Of a stretch of 43,245 nt of DNA, positions 31,457-39,421 are shown in pieces. The translations under genes and the position numbers were made by a program. Under the pieces are notes generated by a model. The model was given only the letters and a program-made list of their open reading frames with translations. It was not told the origin of the DNA and did not search any database. Numbering within the stretch: the first letter of the stretch is position 1; the number at the start of each line of letters is the position of its first letter. This stretch comes from an uncultured Aquimonas sp. Lineage in GTDB: Bacteria > Pseudomonadota > Gammaproteobacteria > Xanthomonadales > Xanthomonadaceae. Location: contig NZ_CALART010000112.1 of the NCBI RefSeq assembly GCF_937888285.1, forward strand, positions 1 through 43,245, written 5' to 3'.

Positions 31457-32637
31457 GCGCCCAGCGACTCCGGCAGCAGGGCGTCGACGAAGGCGGCCGG
31501 CTCGAACTCGCGCAGGTCGGCGGCCTTCTCGCCCAGGCCGACGAAACGGATCGGCAGGCCGAACTCACGCGCCAGCGCGAACACCACGCCGCCCTTGGCC
31601 GAGCCGTCGAGCTTGGTCACCACCAGGCCGGTGACACCGGCGCTGGCGCGGAACTGGCGCACCTGGTTGACCGCGTTCTGGCCGGTGGTGCCGTCGATCA
31701 CCATCAGCACCTCGTGTGGCGCCGAAGCGTCGAGTTTGCCCAGCACCCGGCGGATCTTGGCCAGCTCGTCCATCAGCCCGCTCTGGGTGTGCAGGCGGCC
31801 GGCGGTGTCGGCGATCAGCAGATCGGCGCCGCGCGACTGCGCGGCCGCGAGCGCGTCATAGATGACCGAGGCCGAGTCGGCGCCGCTGCCCTGGGCGATC
31901 ACCGGCACCTGGTTGCGCTCGCCCCAGGTCTTCAGCTGTTCCACCGCCGCCGCGCGGAAGGTGTCGCCGGCGGCGAGCAGCAGCTGCTTGCCCTGTCCGC
32001 GGTAGCGGTGGGCCAGCTTGCCGATCGTGGTGGTCTTGCCGACGCCGTTGATGCCGACGGTGAGGATCACGAAAGGCTTGGCGCCGGCGATCGACAGCGG
32101 CTGCGCGACCGGCTGCAGCAGGGCCTGCAGCTCGCCGCGCAGGGCGTTCATCAGTGCGCGGGCATCGGCGAACTCGCGCCGGTTCATGCGCGTGCGCAGG
32201 CCGGAAACTAGCGACTCGGTGGCGGCGACGCCGACATCGGCGGTCAGCAGGCAGGTTTCGATCTCGTCGAGCAGGTCCTCGTCGAGCTTGGGGTTGCGTG
32301 AGAACAGCGAAGCGAAGCCGCGGGCCAGGGCGCTGCCCGACAGGCGCTCACGCCAGCTCAGCTTGGTTGGGGTGGCTGTCGCGATCGGCTGCTCCGGGTC
32401 AGGCGAAGCAGTGCCCGGGGCTTCAGCGGCCGGCTCGACTTCCGGCAGCGGGGCGGGCTCGGCGACAAGCGCATCCAGCAGTGCCGGTTCCGCCTCGATA
32501 GCCTCGGGCGCGGCGCGGGCAGCGTCCTCAAGGCCGGCGGCATCCGCGGCCTCAACGCGCGCGGCTTCCGCCGGCGGCGCATCCGCAGCGTCCGGCACGG
32601 TCGGCGTCGCGGGCTTCTTCTTCCAGAACTTGAACAT
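31453..32637 (-). CDS. ftsY: Signal recognition particle receptor FtsY
   Basis: A 394-residue GTPase that docks SRP-ribosome complexes at the membrane for insertion of inner-membrane proteins. The N-terminal A domain (about 1-95) starts MFKFWKKK and is rich in Ala, Glu and Pro, as in other FtsY. The N domain follows (WRERLSGSALARGF), then the G domain with G1 GINGVGKTTTIGKL, the insertion-box region LAAGDTFRAAAVEQL, G3 DTAGRLHT, G4 TKLDGSAKGG and the closing GLGEKAADLREFEP. It is the first gene of a four-gene operon. It is divergent from rsmD across 87 bases, a layout common in gammaproteobacteria. Confidence 0.97.
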   Translation of the reverse strand: MFKFWKKKPATPTVPDAADAPPAEAARVEAADAAGLEDAARAAPEAIEAEPALLDALVAEPAPLPEVEPAAEAPGTASPDPEQPIATATPTKLSWRERLSGSALARGFASLFSRNPKLDEDLLDEIETCLLTADVGVAATESLVSGLRTRMNRREFADARALMNALRGELQALLQPVAQPLSIAGAKPFVILTVGINGVGKTTTIGKLAHRYRGQGKQLLLAAGDTFRAAAVEQLKTWGERNQVPVIAQGSGADSASVIYDALAAAQSRGADLLIADTAGRLHTQSGLMDELAKIRRVLGKLDASAPHEVLMVIDGTTGQNAVNQVRQFRASAGVTGLVVTKLDGSAKGGVVFALAREFGLPIRFVGLGEKAADLREFEPAAFVDALLPESLGA

Positions 32638-32724
32638 GCAAAGGCAAGCGCCTTGAAGGGGCGCACATCGTAGCAGCAGGCCCGATCCGCCCCTTCGCTG
32701 GCCGAGTGGCTTAGCCTTGGCGGC

Positions 32725-33354
32725 ATGTCACGACCTCGTCTTCCCTCTGCCGCTGCAAAGACGGGCCTCGCCGCCGCGGGCGAAGTCAGGATCATCGGCG
32801 GCCGCCTGCGCGGCAGCCGCCTGCGTTTTCCCGCCGTGCCCGGGCTGCGGCCCAGCGCCGACCGCATGCGCGAAACCCTGTTCAACTGGCTGATGCACGA
32901 GACCGCCGGCCGCGCCTGCCTCGATCTCTTCGCCGGCAGCGGCGCGCTCGGCTTCGAGGCCGCTTCGCGCGGCGCCGAGCCCGTGCTGCTGATCGAGCGC
33001 GATCCCGCCGCGGCTGCGGCCCTCCGCGCCAATGCCCAGCGCCTGGACGTGGCGCTGGACGTGCTGGCCGGCGACGCGCTCGCCTGGCTGCGGCGGCCCG
33101 CCGCCCAGCGCTATGGGCTGGTATTCGTCGATCCACCCTTTGCCGCCGGGCTGCAGGCCGCAGTGGTCGAGCTGCTGCCGCCGCATCTGGCGCCGCGCGC
33201 CTTCATCTATATCGAAGCCGCGCCGGGGCCGCCGCCGCCGGTGCCCGCCGACTGGCGCCTGCATCGCGAGCTCGCCACCCGCCATGCCCATGGCCGTCTG
33301 TATCGTCGGGAACAGGCTGGCGCCGATGGCCCCCTGCTACACTCCGAGGCCTGA
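32725..33354 (+). CDS. rsmD: 16S rRNA (guanine966-N2)-methyltransferase RsmD
   Basis: A 209-residue SAM-dependent methyltransferase that modifies G966 in the 30S head. Characteristic blocks are VRIIGGRLRGSRLRFP, LRPSADRMRETLFNWL, the SAM-binding LDLFAGSGALGFEAASRGA (about residues 66-84) and the catalytic FVDPPF (about 135-140). Length and divergence from ftsY match the family context. coaD follows 18 bases after the stop, the usual rsmD-coaD pair. The ATG at 32725 has only a weak GG-rich upstream sequence, but the start agrees with homologues that carry a short basic leader. Confidence 0.95.
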   Translation: MSRPRLPSAAAKTGLAAAGEVRIIGGRLRGSRLRFPAVPGLRPSADRMRETLFNWLMHETAGRACLDLFAGSGALGFEAASRGAEPVLLIERDPAAAAALRANAQRLDVALDVLAGDALAWLRRPAAQRYGLVFVDPPFAAGLQAAVVELLPPHLAPRAFIYIEAAPGPPPPVPADWRLHRELATRHAHGRLYRREQAGADGPLLHSEA

Positions 33355-33372
33355 TTCCCGGGCTGTATCCGC

Positions 33373-33870
33373 ATGAGTTCGTCCCGCCAGCGCACGGCCG
33401 TCTATCCCGGCACCTTCGACCCGATCACCAACGGCCACATCGACCTGGTGTCGCGGGCGGCGCCGCTGTTCGAGCGCATCGTCGTCGGCGTTGCCGAGAG
33501 CCCGCACAAGGGGCCCGGCTTCGCGCTCGCAGAACGCATCGAGCTGGCCCGCACCACGCTGGGCGACATTCCCAATGTCGAGGTGGTGGGCTTCGACAGC
33601 CTGCTCGCCGATTTCGTGCGCAAGGTCGGCGGCGGCGTGCTGCTGCGCGGCCTGCGCGCGGTGTCGGACTTCGAGTACGAGTTCCAGATGGCCAGCATGA
33701 ACCGCCATCTGATTCCCGAGGTGGAGACCCTGTTCCTCACCCCGGCAGAGCAGTACAGCTTCATTTCCTCGTCGCTGGTGCGCGAGATCGCGCGGCTCGG
33801 CGGCGATGTCTCCGGATTTGTCCATCCGGCCGTGGACGCCGCGCTCAAGAAGCGCTGGAACCGCAGCTGA
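33373..33870 (+). CDS. coaD: Phosphopantetheine adenylyltransferase
   Basis: A 165-residue nucleotidyltransferase that adds AMP to 4'-phosphopantetheine, the penultimate step of coenzyme A synthesis. The family start AVYPGTFDPITNGHIDLV carries the (T/H)xGH motif (here TNGH). LLRGLRAVSDFEYEFQMASMNR is diagnostic. The C-terminal YSFISSSLVREIARLGGDVSGFV closes the nucleotide site. Length is typical. It follows rsmD by 18 bases in the same transcript. Confidence 0.98.
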   Translation: MSSSRQRTAVYPGTFDPITNGHIDLVSRAAPLFERIVVGVAESPHKGPGFALAERIELARTTLGDIPNVEVVGFDSLLADFVRKVGGGVLLRGLRAVSDFEYEFQMASMNRHLIPEVETLFLTPAEQYSFISSSLVREIARLGGDVSGFVHPAVDAALKKRWNRS

Positions 33871-33939
33871 CCCCGACCCGTGTCGAGCGTGGGGCAGGTC
33901 GTCCCGCATCGATGCCATTCACGCCCCAAGGAGCCCCGC

Positions 33940-34452
33940 ATGAAATCCAATCTCCGCTTCGCCCCGATCGCGTTCGTCGCCCTGATCGGACTGGGCCTCG
34001 CCGGCTGCGGCCAGCAGGAACAGGCGGCCGCCCCCGTGCAGGCCGAGAAGGTCCAGCTGGTCGCGCCCACCGATGCCTCCAACGAGCGCGAGTGGCGCAC
34101 CTACCTGGTCGAGGTGGTCAAGCAGAACATGCCGGAGAAGCTGCGCTCGCAGCCCTTCATGTACTACCTGCCGACGGCGGCCCGCGAAGATTTCCAGGGT
34201 GAGTACGAGCGCCAGCTCGACAACGTCGCCGGTACCGTCGCGCGCGGGGTGCTGCCCGGCAACATGCTGGCGTTCGGCTCGCCGGAGTCGGCCAAGATGG
34301 CCGACCTGATCGTCGAAGCCTTCGCCGAAGCCTCGGCCGGCTCCTTCAACGAAGTGCGCGTGCTGTTCATCGGCAAGCCGGAAGACTCCGACCGCGTCGC
34401 CCAGGCGGTCGCCGCCTCGGGCGCCGAGTACGTCTTCGTCGAAGCGAAGTAA
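33940..34452 (+). CDS. Small lipoprotein of unknown function
   Basis: A 170-residue protein with a lipoprotein signal (MKSNLRFAPIAFVALIGLGLAGC, lipid Cys23), so it is probably anchored facing the periplasm. After a short Gln/Ala linker, the mature part contains NEREWRTYLVEVVKQNM (about 51-67), FMYYLPTAAREDFQGEYERQL and a C-terminal alpha/beta region (NEVRVLFIGKPEDSDRVAQAVAASGAEYVFVEAK). I do not recognise the family. AAGGAG seven bases before the ATG at 33940 decides the start. It lies between coaD and a ferredoxin gene. Confidence 0.85.
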   Translation: MKSNLRFAPIAFVALIGLGLAGCGQQEQAAAPVQAEKVQLVAPTDASNEREWRTYLVEVVKQNMPEKLRSQPFMYYLPTAAREDFQGEYERQLDNVAGTVARGVLPGNMLAFGSPESAKMADLIVEAFAEASAGSFNEVRVLFIGKPEDSDRVAQAVAASGAEYVFVEAK

Positions 34453-34476
34453 GCCTCTCGAAGCACAGGATCCACG

Positions 34477-34504
34477 CCGCCCCGGGGGAGTATTCCCGGG
34501 GCGG
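34477..34504 (+). promoter_or_regulatory. GC-rich hairpin before the ferredoxin gene
   Basis: CCGCCCCGGG (34477-34486) and CCCGGGGCGG (34495-34504) pair over 10 bp around GGAGTATT. It ends 19 bases before the ferredoxin ATG, with no T tract. It could separate the lipoprotein message from the next genes or tune translation. Confidence 0.4.
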
Positions 34505-34523
34505 GCTGCGACGCAGGAACAGC

Positions 34524-34784
34524 ATGGCCCTGATCATCAACGCGCTCTGCGTCAACTGCGACGTCTGCGAGCCGGCCTGCCCGAATGGCGCGATCAGCCA
34601 GGGCGAGGTGATCTACGAGATCGCGCCCGAGCGCTGCACCGAATGCGTCGGCCACTACGACGAACCGCAGTGCGTCGAGGTCTGCCCGGTCGAGTGCATC
34701 GATCTCGATCCCGCCCATCCCGAATCGCGTGAGCAGCTGCTCATCAAGTTCGAACTGCTGACAGGAGTCGCCAAGTGCGCCTGA
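34524..34784 (+). CDS. yfhL: YfhL-type 2[4Fe-4S] ferredoxin
   Basis: An 86-residue bacterial ferredoxin for low-potential electron transfer. The first cluster motif is CVNCDVCEPACP. The second, CTECVGHYDEPQCVEVCP, contains the eight-residue insertion typical of the YfhL/Allochromatium type. A C-terminal helix (ESREQLLIKFELL) follows. This protein is commonly found close to coaD in gammaproteobacteria, which agrees with the context. Its end overlaps the start of the gamma-glutamyltransferase gene by ten bases. The redox partner is not indicated. Confidence 0.94.
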   Translation: MALIINALCVNCDVCEPACPNGAISQGEVIYEIAPERCTECVGHYDEPQCVEVCPVECIDLDPAHPESREQLLIKFELLTGVAKCA

Positions 34785-36478
34785 GCATTCTCCGCGGGGC
34801 GGCACTGGCCGGCCTGCTGCTGTGTGTGTCCGTCTCGTTCGCGGCCGAGAAGCCGCGCCACCCGGCGATCGCCAGCGCCAACGCGCAGGCCACCGACGCC
34901 GGCATGGAAGTGCTGGCCGCCGGCGGCAATGCCTTCGACGCGGCGGTGGCGGTCAGTGCCGCGCTGGGTCTGGTCGAACCCGAGAGCTCGGGTATCGGCG
35001 GCGGCGGCTTCTTCCTGCTGCACATCGCCGCCGAGGATCGCTACGTCTTCATCGACGCCCGCGAGCGCGCGCCGCTGGCGGCGACCCGCGACATGTTCCT
35101 CGACGAGAACGGCGAGCCGGTGCGCCGGCGCAGCATCGACGGCCCGTTGGCCGCGGCCATCCCCGGCCTGCCGGCGGGGCTGGTGCATCTGTCGCAGAAG
35201 TACGGCCGCCTGCCGCTGTCGAAGTCGCTGGCGCCGGCCATCCGCATGGCCCGCGAAGGCTGGACCTTCGGCCGCAAGAATTCGCTGATGCTCGGTTTCC
35301 GCAAGGAGGTCATCGCCGCCGATCCGGGCGCCGCAGCACTGTTCCTGCGCAACGGTGACATCCCCGCCGAAGGCACGCGCATGGTCAACCCCGACTACGC
35401 CGCGATGCTGGAGAAGCTCGCTGCCGAAGGCCATGACGGCTTCTATCGCGGCGAGCTCGCGCAGACCCTGGTCGACGGCGTGCGCGAAGCGGGCGGCATC
35501 TGGACGATCGAGGATCTCCAGCAGTACGCGGTGGTCGAGCGTGCACCGCTGTCGCTCAGCTTCGGCGAGCACCGCATCATCACCGCACCGCCCCCGTCCT
35601 CCGGCGGCATCGCCATCGCGCAGGTACTGAACATTCTCGGCGGCTACGATCTGGCGCCGCTGTCGCGCGTGGACCGCATCCATCTCACCGTCGAGGCCAT
35701 GCGTCGCGCCTACCGCGACCGCGCCCTGCACCTCGGCGATCCCGACCAGGTCGAGGTGCCGGTCGAACTGCTGATGAGCCCGCAGTACGCCGCCGGCCTG
35801 CGCGCCGGCATCCACCCGCAGCGCGCCACGCCCAGCGAGCTGCTGCCCGGCGTGGGCATGGCTGCTCGGCCGGACACCACGCATTTCTCGTTGCTGGATA
35901 CCGACGGCAACCTGGTCGCGGTCACGCAGACGGTGAACCTGCCCTACGGCAATGCCATGGTCATCCCCGGCACCGGCTTCCTGCTCAACAACGAGATGGA
36001 CGACTTCTCGATGAAGGCCGGCGTGCCCAACGCCTTCGGCCTCGTCGGCGAAGACGCCAATGCCATCGCCCCCGGCAAGCGCCCGCTGTCGTCGATGAGC
36101 CCGAGCATCCTTGTCAGCCCGGAGCGCACGGCCATCCTCGGCACGCCCGGCGGCAGCCGCATCATCAGCATGGTCATCCTCGGCCTGCTGAACCTGGCCG
36201 ACGGCGGCGGCGCGCAGGCCACGGCGGATCTGCCGCGCTTCCACCACCAGTACCTGCCGGATCAGCTCTCGGTCGAAGCCGAGGCCCTCTCGCCGGCAGA
36301 GACGGAAGCCCTGGTCGCGCGCGGCCACGTCATCAAGGCCGCCGAGCGGCCTTGGGGAAACATGCAGGTGGTGGTCTGGAATCGCGCCACGGGCGCCGTC
36401 GAGGCCGGCACCGACTCGCGCTGGGAAGGTGTGGGCAAGGCCGCCGACGGCAGCGGCGACGACGCCATCTTCCGTTGA
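34775..36478 (+). CDS. ggt: Gamma-glutamyltransferase precursor
   Basis: A 567-residue secreted enzyme that hydrolyses or transfers the gamma-glutamyl group of glutathione in the periplasm. It carries a signal peptide (MRLSILRGAALAGLLLCVSVSFAAE) and matures by self-cleavage into two subunits before Thr368, seen in ARPDTTHFSLLD. Other family motifs are ASANAQATDAGMEVLAAGGNAFDAA, ESSGIGGGGFFLL, APPPSSGG, TQTVNLPYGNAMV and KRPLSSMSPSI. The start is GTG at 34775, with AGGAG seven bases upstream inside the ferredoxin gene, so the two are coupled. The MBL-fold gene follows after 13 bases. Confidence 0.95.
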   Translation: MRLSILRGAALAGLLLCVSVSFAAEKPRHPAIASANAQATDAGMEVLAAGGNAFDAAVAVSAALGLVEPESSGIGGGGFFLLHIAAEDRYVFIDARERAPLAATRDMFLDENGEPVRRRSIDGPLAAAIPGLPAGLVHLSQKYGRLPLSKSLAPAIRMAREGWTFGRKNSLMLGFRKEVIAADPGAAALFLRNGDIPAEGTRMVNPDYAAMLEKLAAEGHDGFYRGELAQTLVDGVREAGGIWTIEDLQQYAVVERAPLSLSFGEHRIITAPPPSSGGIAIAQVLNILGGYDLAPLSRVDRIHLTVEAMRRAYRDRALHLGDPDQVEVPVELLMSPQYAAGLRAGIHPQRATPSELLPGVGMAARPDTTHFSLLDTDGNLVAVTQTVNLPYGNAMVIPGTGFLLNNEMDDFSMKAGVPNAFGLVGEDANAIAPGKRPLSSMSPSILVSPERTAILGTPGGSRIISMVILGLLNLADGGGAQATADLPRFHHQYLPDQLSVEAEALSPAETEALVARGHVIKAAERPWGNMQVVVWNRATGAVEAGTDSRWEGVGKAADGSGDDAIFR

Positions 36479-36491
36479 GCAGGAGAACGCC

Positions 36492-37373
36492 ATGACGATC
36501 AAGCTGTGGTCCCTCATCGGCAACTCGCAGAAACTCGACGGCGGCGCCATGTTCGGCAACGTGCCGCGGGCGATGTGGTCGAAGTGGGTCGAGGTCGACG
36601 CCGACAACCGCATCGACCTGGCCTGCCGCGCCCTGCTGGCCGAGGGCGTCAACGGCAAGCGGGTGCTGTTCGAGACCGGGATCGGCGCCTTCTTCGAGCC
36701 CAAACTGAAAGCGCGCTTCGGCGTGGTCGAGGATCGCCACGTGCTGCTCGACTCGCTGGCCAGCGCCGGTTTCAGCGATGCCGACGTCGACGTGGTGGTG
36801 TTGAGCCACCTGCACTTCGACCATGCCGGCGGCCTGCTCGCCGCGCATGAGGACGGCCAGCCGCCGCGCCTGCTGTTCCCGAATGCACGCTATGTGGTCA
36901 GCCGCGCCTGCTTCGAGCGCGCCAAGTATCCGCATCCGCGCGACCGCGCCAGCTTCATCCCCGAGTTGCCCGAGCTGCTGGAGCGCAGCGGCCGCCTGGA
37001 GCTGGTCGACGGCCCGCACTGCGCATCGCTGGGCGAGGCCGTGCGCTTCCACTACAGCGACGGCCACACGCCGGGCCTGATGCTGGCCGAGATCGTCGGG
37101 CCCAATGGCCACGGCGGCGTGGTGTTCTGCGCCGATCTGATCCCCGGCGCGCCCTGGGTGCACCTGCCGGTGACCATGGGCTATGACCGCTATCCGGAAA
37201 TGCTGATCGACGAGAAGCGCGCCTTCCTCGACGACATGCGCGCCCGCGGCGTGCGCCTGTACTTCACCCACGACACCCGCTGCGCCATGGCCGAGGTCGC
37301 GCTGGACGACAAGGGCCGCTACGGCGTCGCCCAGCCGCAGGCCGAGTTGCAGGGGCAGCCCTTGGCGGCTTGA
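36492..37373 (+). CDS. Metallo-beta-lactamase-fold hydrolase (AHL lactonase-like)
   Basis: A 293-residue MBL-fold hydrolase. The zinc motif HLHFDHAGG (about residues 105-113) and a later His in YSDGHTPGL are present. A metal-bridging Asp lies in VFCADLIPGA, with another His in YFTHDTR near the C-terminus. The arrangement resembles N-acyl-homoserine lactonases and related SMB/MBL enzymes, but the substrate cannot be read from sequence. The start MTIKLWSLIGNSQKLDGGAM has AGGAG six bases upstream. No signal peptide is seen, so a cytoplasmic location is likely. It is in the same run as ggt. Confidence 0.88.
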   Translation: MTIKLWSLIGNSQKLDGGAMFGNVPRAMWSKWVEVDADNRIDLACRALLAEGVNGKRVLFETGIGAFFEPKLKARFGVVEDRHVLLDSLASAGFSDADVDVVVLSHLHFDHAGGLLAAHEDGQPPRLLFPNARYVVSRACFERAKYPHPRDRASFIPELPELLERSGRLELVDGPHCASLGEAVRFHYSDGHTPGLMLAEIVGPNGHGGVVFCADLIPGAPWVHLPVTMGYDRYPEMLIDEKRAFLDDMRARGVRLYFTHDTRCAMAEVALDDKGRYGVAQPQAELQGQPLAA

Positions 37374-37435
37374 GCCCCGCCTGCGCTATCGTGCGGGCTC
37401 CTTCACACGCGGCCTGCGCCGCCCGGAGCCCCGCC

Positions 37436-37870
37436 ATGCGCACGACCCTGATCGCCTTCTGCCTGTCCGCCCTGTTGCCCGCGCTGGCTGTTGCCGGCAG
37501 CTACGGGCTGGAGCACATGCCCGCAGGCGAGGCCACGCCGGTACAGGCCGCCATCGCCGACTTCGACAGGCACGCCGAAGGCCGGCAGAAGTTCAGCGGC
37601 CGCATCGTCGAGGTCTGCCAGAACAAGGGCTGCTGGGTGGTGCTGGAAGACCAGGGCGAAAGCGTCCGCGTGATGATGCACGACCACAAGTTCGACGTGC
37701 CCAAGGATTCCAGCGGCCCCGCCGTGGTCTACGGCCAGCTGCAGCGCAAGGAGCTGTCGGAGGATCACCGCCAGCACCTGCAGGAGGAATCGACCCGCGG
37801 CATGGAGGTCGCCAAGGTCGAGTACCGCATCGACGCCTACGCCGTCGAGATCGGCGATACCGCCGAGTAA
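37436..37870 (+). CDS. DUF4920-family exported protein
   Basis: A 144-residue protein with a clear signal peptide (MRTTLIAFCLSALLPALAVAGS), so it is probably periplasmic. The core FSGRIVEVCQNKGCWVVLED (about residues 55-74), with the paired Cys in CQNKGC, and the following SVRVMMHDHKFDVPKD match DUF4920, a small beta-rich domain of unknown role. The Cys and His residues suggest metal or redox chemistry; this is inference. GGAG six bases upstream sets the ATG at 37436. The next gene starts six bases after the stop. Confidence 0.85.
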   Translation: MRTTLIAFCLSALLPALAVAGSYGLEHMPAGEATPVQAAIADFDRHAEGRQKFSGRIVEVCQNKGCWVVLEDQGESVRVMMHDHKFDVPKDSSGPAVVYGQLQRKELSEDHRQHLQEESTRGMEVAKVEYRIDAYAVEIGDTAE

Positions 37871-37876
37871 GCCGAC

Positions 37877-39031
37877 ATGATTCCAGGGCTGCGCATGCCG
37901 CGCGCGGAAACCGGCAAGGGCAAGGGCGTGCTCGGCGGCGCCCTGTTCGGGCTCGCCTGCATCGCCGTGGCTTTGGGCCTGCAGTTCTGGAACGAAGGCC
38001 GCGCCATGCGCCGCACCCAGGTGCTGGACGCGGCCGCTGCACAGGTCCAACCGTTGGCGCAGGCGGGCGAGGGCGGTCTTGCCCACGTCAGCGCCGCGGC
38101 CAGCGCCAGCGCACCGGTGGCGGACCCGGATTTCGGCGTCGCCGCCCAGGGCCTGGCCCTGCGCCGCGAGGTCGAGATGTTCCAGTGGGTGGAGAAGCGC
38201 GAAAAGCGCAGCGAGCGCCGCGCCGATGGCAGCACTCGCGAAGTCGAGGAGTACCGCTACGAGCGCCGCTGGTCCGACGAGCACGCGGACAGCAGCCGCT
38301 TCCGCGAGCCCGCAGGCCATGAGAACCCGCCGCCGCCGCCGTTCCGCAGCCAGCGTTTCAGCGCAGGCGAAGTGCGCGTGGACGGCCGCGTGCTGGACCC
38401 GCGGATCGCCAGCGAGATCGGCGGCTGGGAGCCGCTGCCGGCCAGCACCGACGCGCTGCCGCCCAACCTCGCCGCCAGCCTGCGGCCGGCCGACGGCTGG
38501 CTGTACAGCGGCGAGAACTTCGCCTCGCCGCAGGTCGGCGACCTGCGCATCCGCTTCGCGCGCATACCGGAAGGGCAGGTCAGCCTGATCGCCGCGGCAC
38601 CGGCCGGCCGACTCGAACCCGCCAGGCTGCGCACCGACGAGGCCTTCTTCCTGATCGAGCGTGGTGAACACGCGCCGGAGGCGCTGATCGAATCTGCCCG
38701 CAGCAGCAACAGCGCGCTCGCCTGGGGCCTGCGCGGCGCCGGCTTCGCACTGCTGTGGATGGGCTTTGGCCTGCTGCTGCGTCCGCTGGTGGCGCTGGCC
38801 GAATGGGTGCCCCTGCTCGGTCGCCTGGTCGGCGGTGCAGCCGCCGTCGTGTCCTTCATGTTCGCCGCGAGCTTCAGCCTGATCGCGATTGGCAGCGGCT
38901 GGCTCTGGTATCGACCTTGGTGGCTGTTCGGCGGCCTGACCGCGCTCGTGGTGGTCGGCGTGCTGCTGTTCCGGCGCGGGCAGCGCGCTGCGCCTGCACC
39001 CATGACTCCACCGCCTCCGCCCCCCGTCTGA
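37877..39031 (+). CDS. TMEM43-family membrane protein
   Basis: A 384-residue membrane protein of the TMEM43/LUMA family (DUF1625). There is one helix near the N-terminus (GVLGGALFGLACIAVALGLQFWNEGRA, the conserved GLxLxFWNEGRA pattern). A large soluble domain of about 260 residues follows, then three or more C-terminal helices (GAGFALLWMGFGLLLRPL onward) and a Pro-rich tail. The soluble part has the family's VEMFQWVEKREKR and YRYERRW. Function in bacteria is unknown. In eukaryotes the family sits in the inner nuclear membrane. It is tightly linked to the DUF4920 gene, so a joint envelope role is possible. Confidence 0.85.
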   Translation: MIPGLRMPRAETGKGKGVLGGALFGLACIAVALGLQFWNEGRAMRRTQVLDAAAAQVQPLAQAGEGGLAHVSAAASASAPVADPDFGVAAQGLALRREVEMFQWVEKREKRSERRADGSTREVEEYRYERRWSDEHADSSRFREPAGHENPPPPPFRSQRFSAGEVRVDGRVLDPRIASEIGGWEPLPASTDALPPNLAASLRPADGWLYSGENFASPQVGDLRIRFARIPEGQVSLIAAAPAGRLEPARLRTDEAFFLIERGEHAPEALIESARSSNSALAWGLRGAGFALLWMGFGLLLRPLVALAEWVPLLGRLVGGAAAVVSFMFAASFSLIAIGSGWLWYRPWWLFGGLTALVVVGVLLFRRGQRAAPAPMTPPPPPPV

Positions 39032-39421
39032 GCGCGCCGCGACGGTCGAACGCCCGTGGTGCGCGACACGCGCACCCTACAACCACGAAAGACGCCAAAC
39101 CCCCATCGAAGCCATCGCGCGGGTATCGCGTAGGGTGCGCGTAACGCGCGCAGACCAAATGGTGACCTCGTGCGCGTGTCGCGCACCAACCAAGCCCGAA
39201 CGACGCCGCCCACGCATCGAAGCCAGCGAGCAGAGATCGCGTAGGGTGCGCGTGTCGCGCACCGATCACGCAACGAACTCGTGCACGTGCCGCGCACCAC
39301 TTCCTTCACCCGCCCGAGCCCATTGAATCTCGGCTTCTGTAAGCCCATCGAAACCAGAACCGGGCACACTTCCACGACCACGGCCGCCCCACGGTGCGCC
39401 TACGAAGTCGAGAGCCCAGCC
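39032..39421. other. Gene-free stretch with dispersed GC-rich repeats
   Basis: The 390 bases between the TMEM43-like and PhoX-like genes contain no convincing gene. The first 270 are repeats built around GGTGCGCG-NNN-CGCGCACC hairpins. The last 110 show nothing recognisable beyond the weak start region of the next gene. Confidence 0.75.
39059..39310. repeat. GTAGGGTGCGCG palindromic repeat cluster
   Basis: A 22-base unit (GTAGGGTGCGCGTGTCGCGC plus AC) at 39241-39262 occurs perfectly inverted at 39059-39080 and, with changes, at 39130-39151. Each contains a GGTGCGCG/CGCGCACC hairpin with a 3-base loop. A further GTGCGCG/CGCGCAC hairpin lies at 39170-39186. Two longer units start at CATCGAAGCC (39104 and 39215), a 111-base period. 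These are dispersed genomic repeats of unknown role. Confidence 0.75.

Noticed and set aside
39059..39310. Possible CRISPR array
   Set aside because: The repeats are few, in mixed orientation and hairpin-centred. They lack evenly sized unique spacers, and no cas genes are present.
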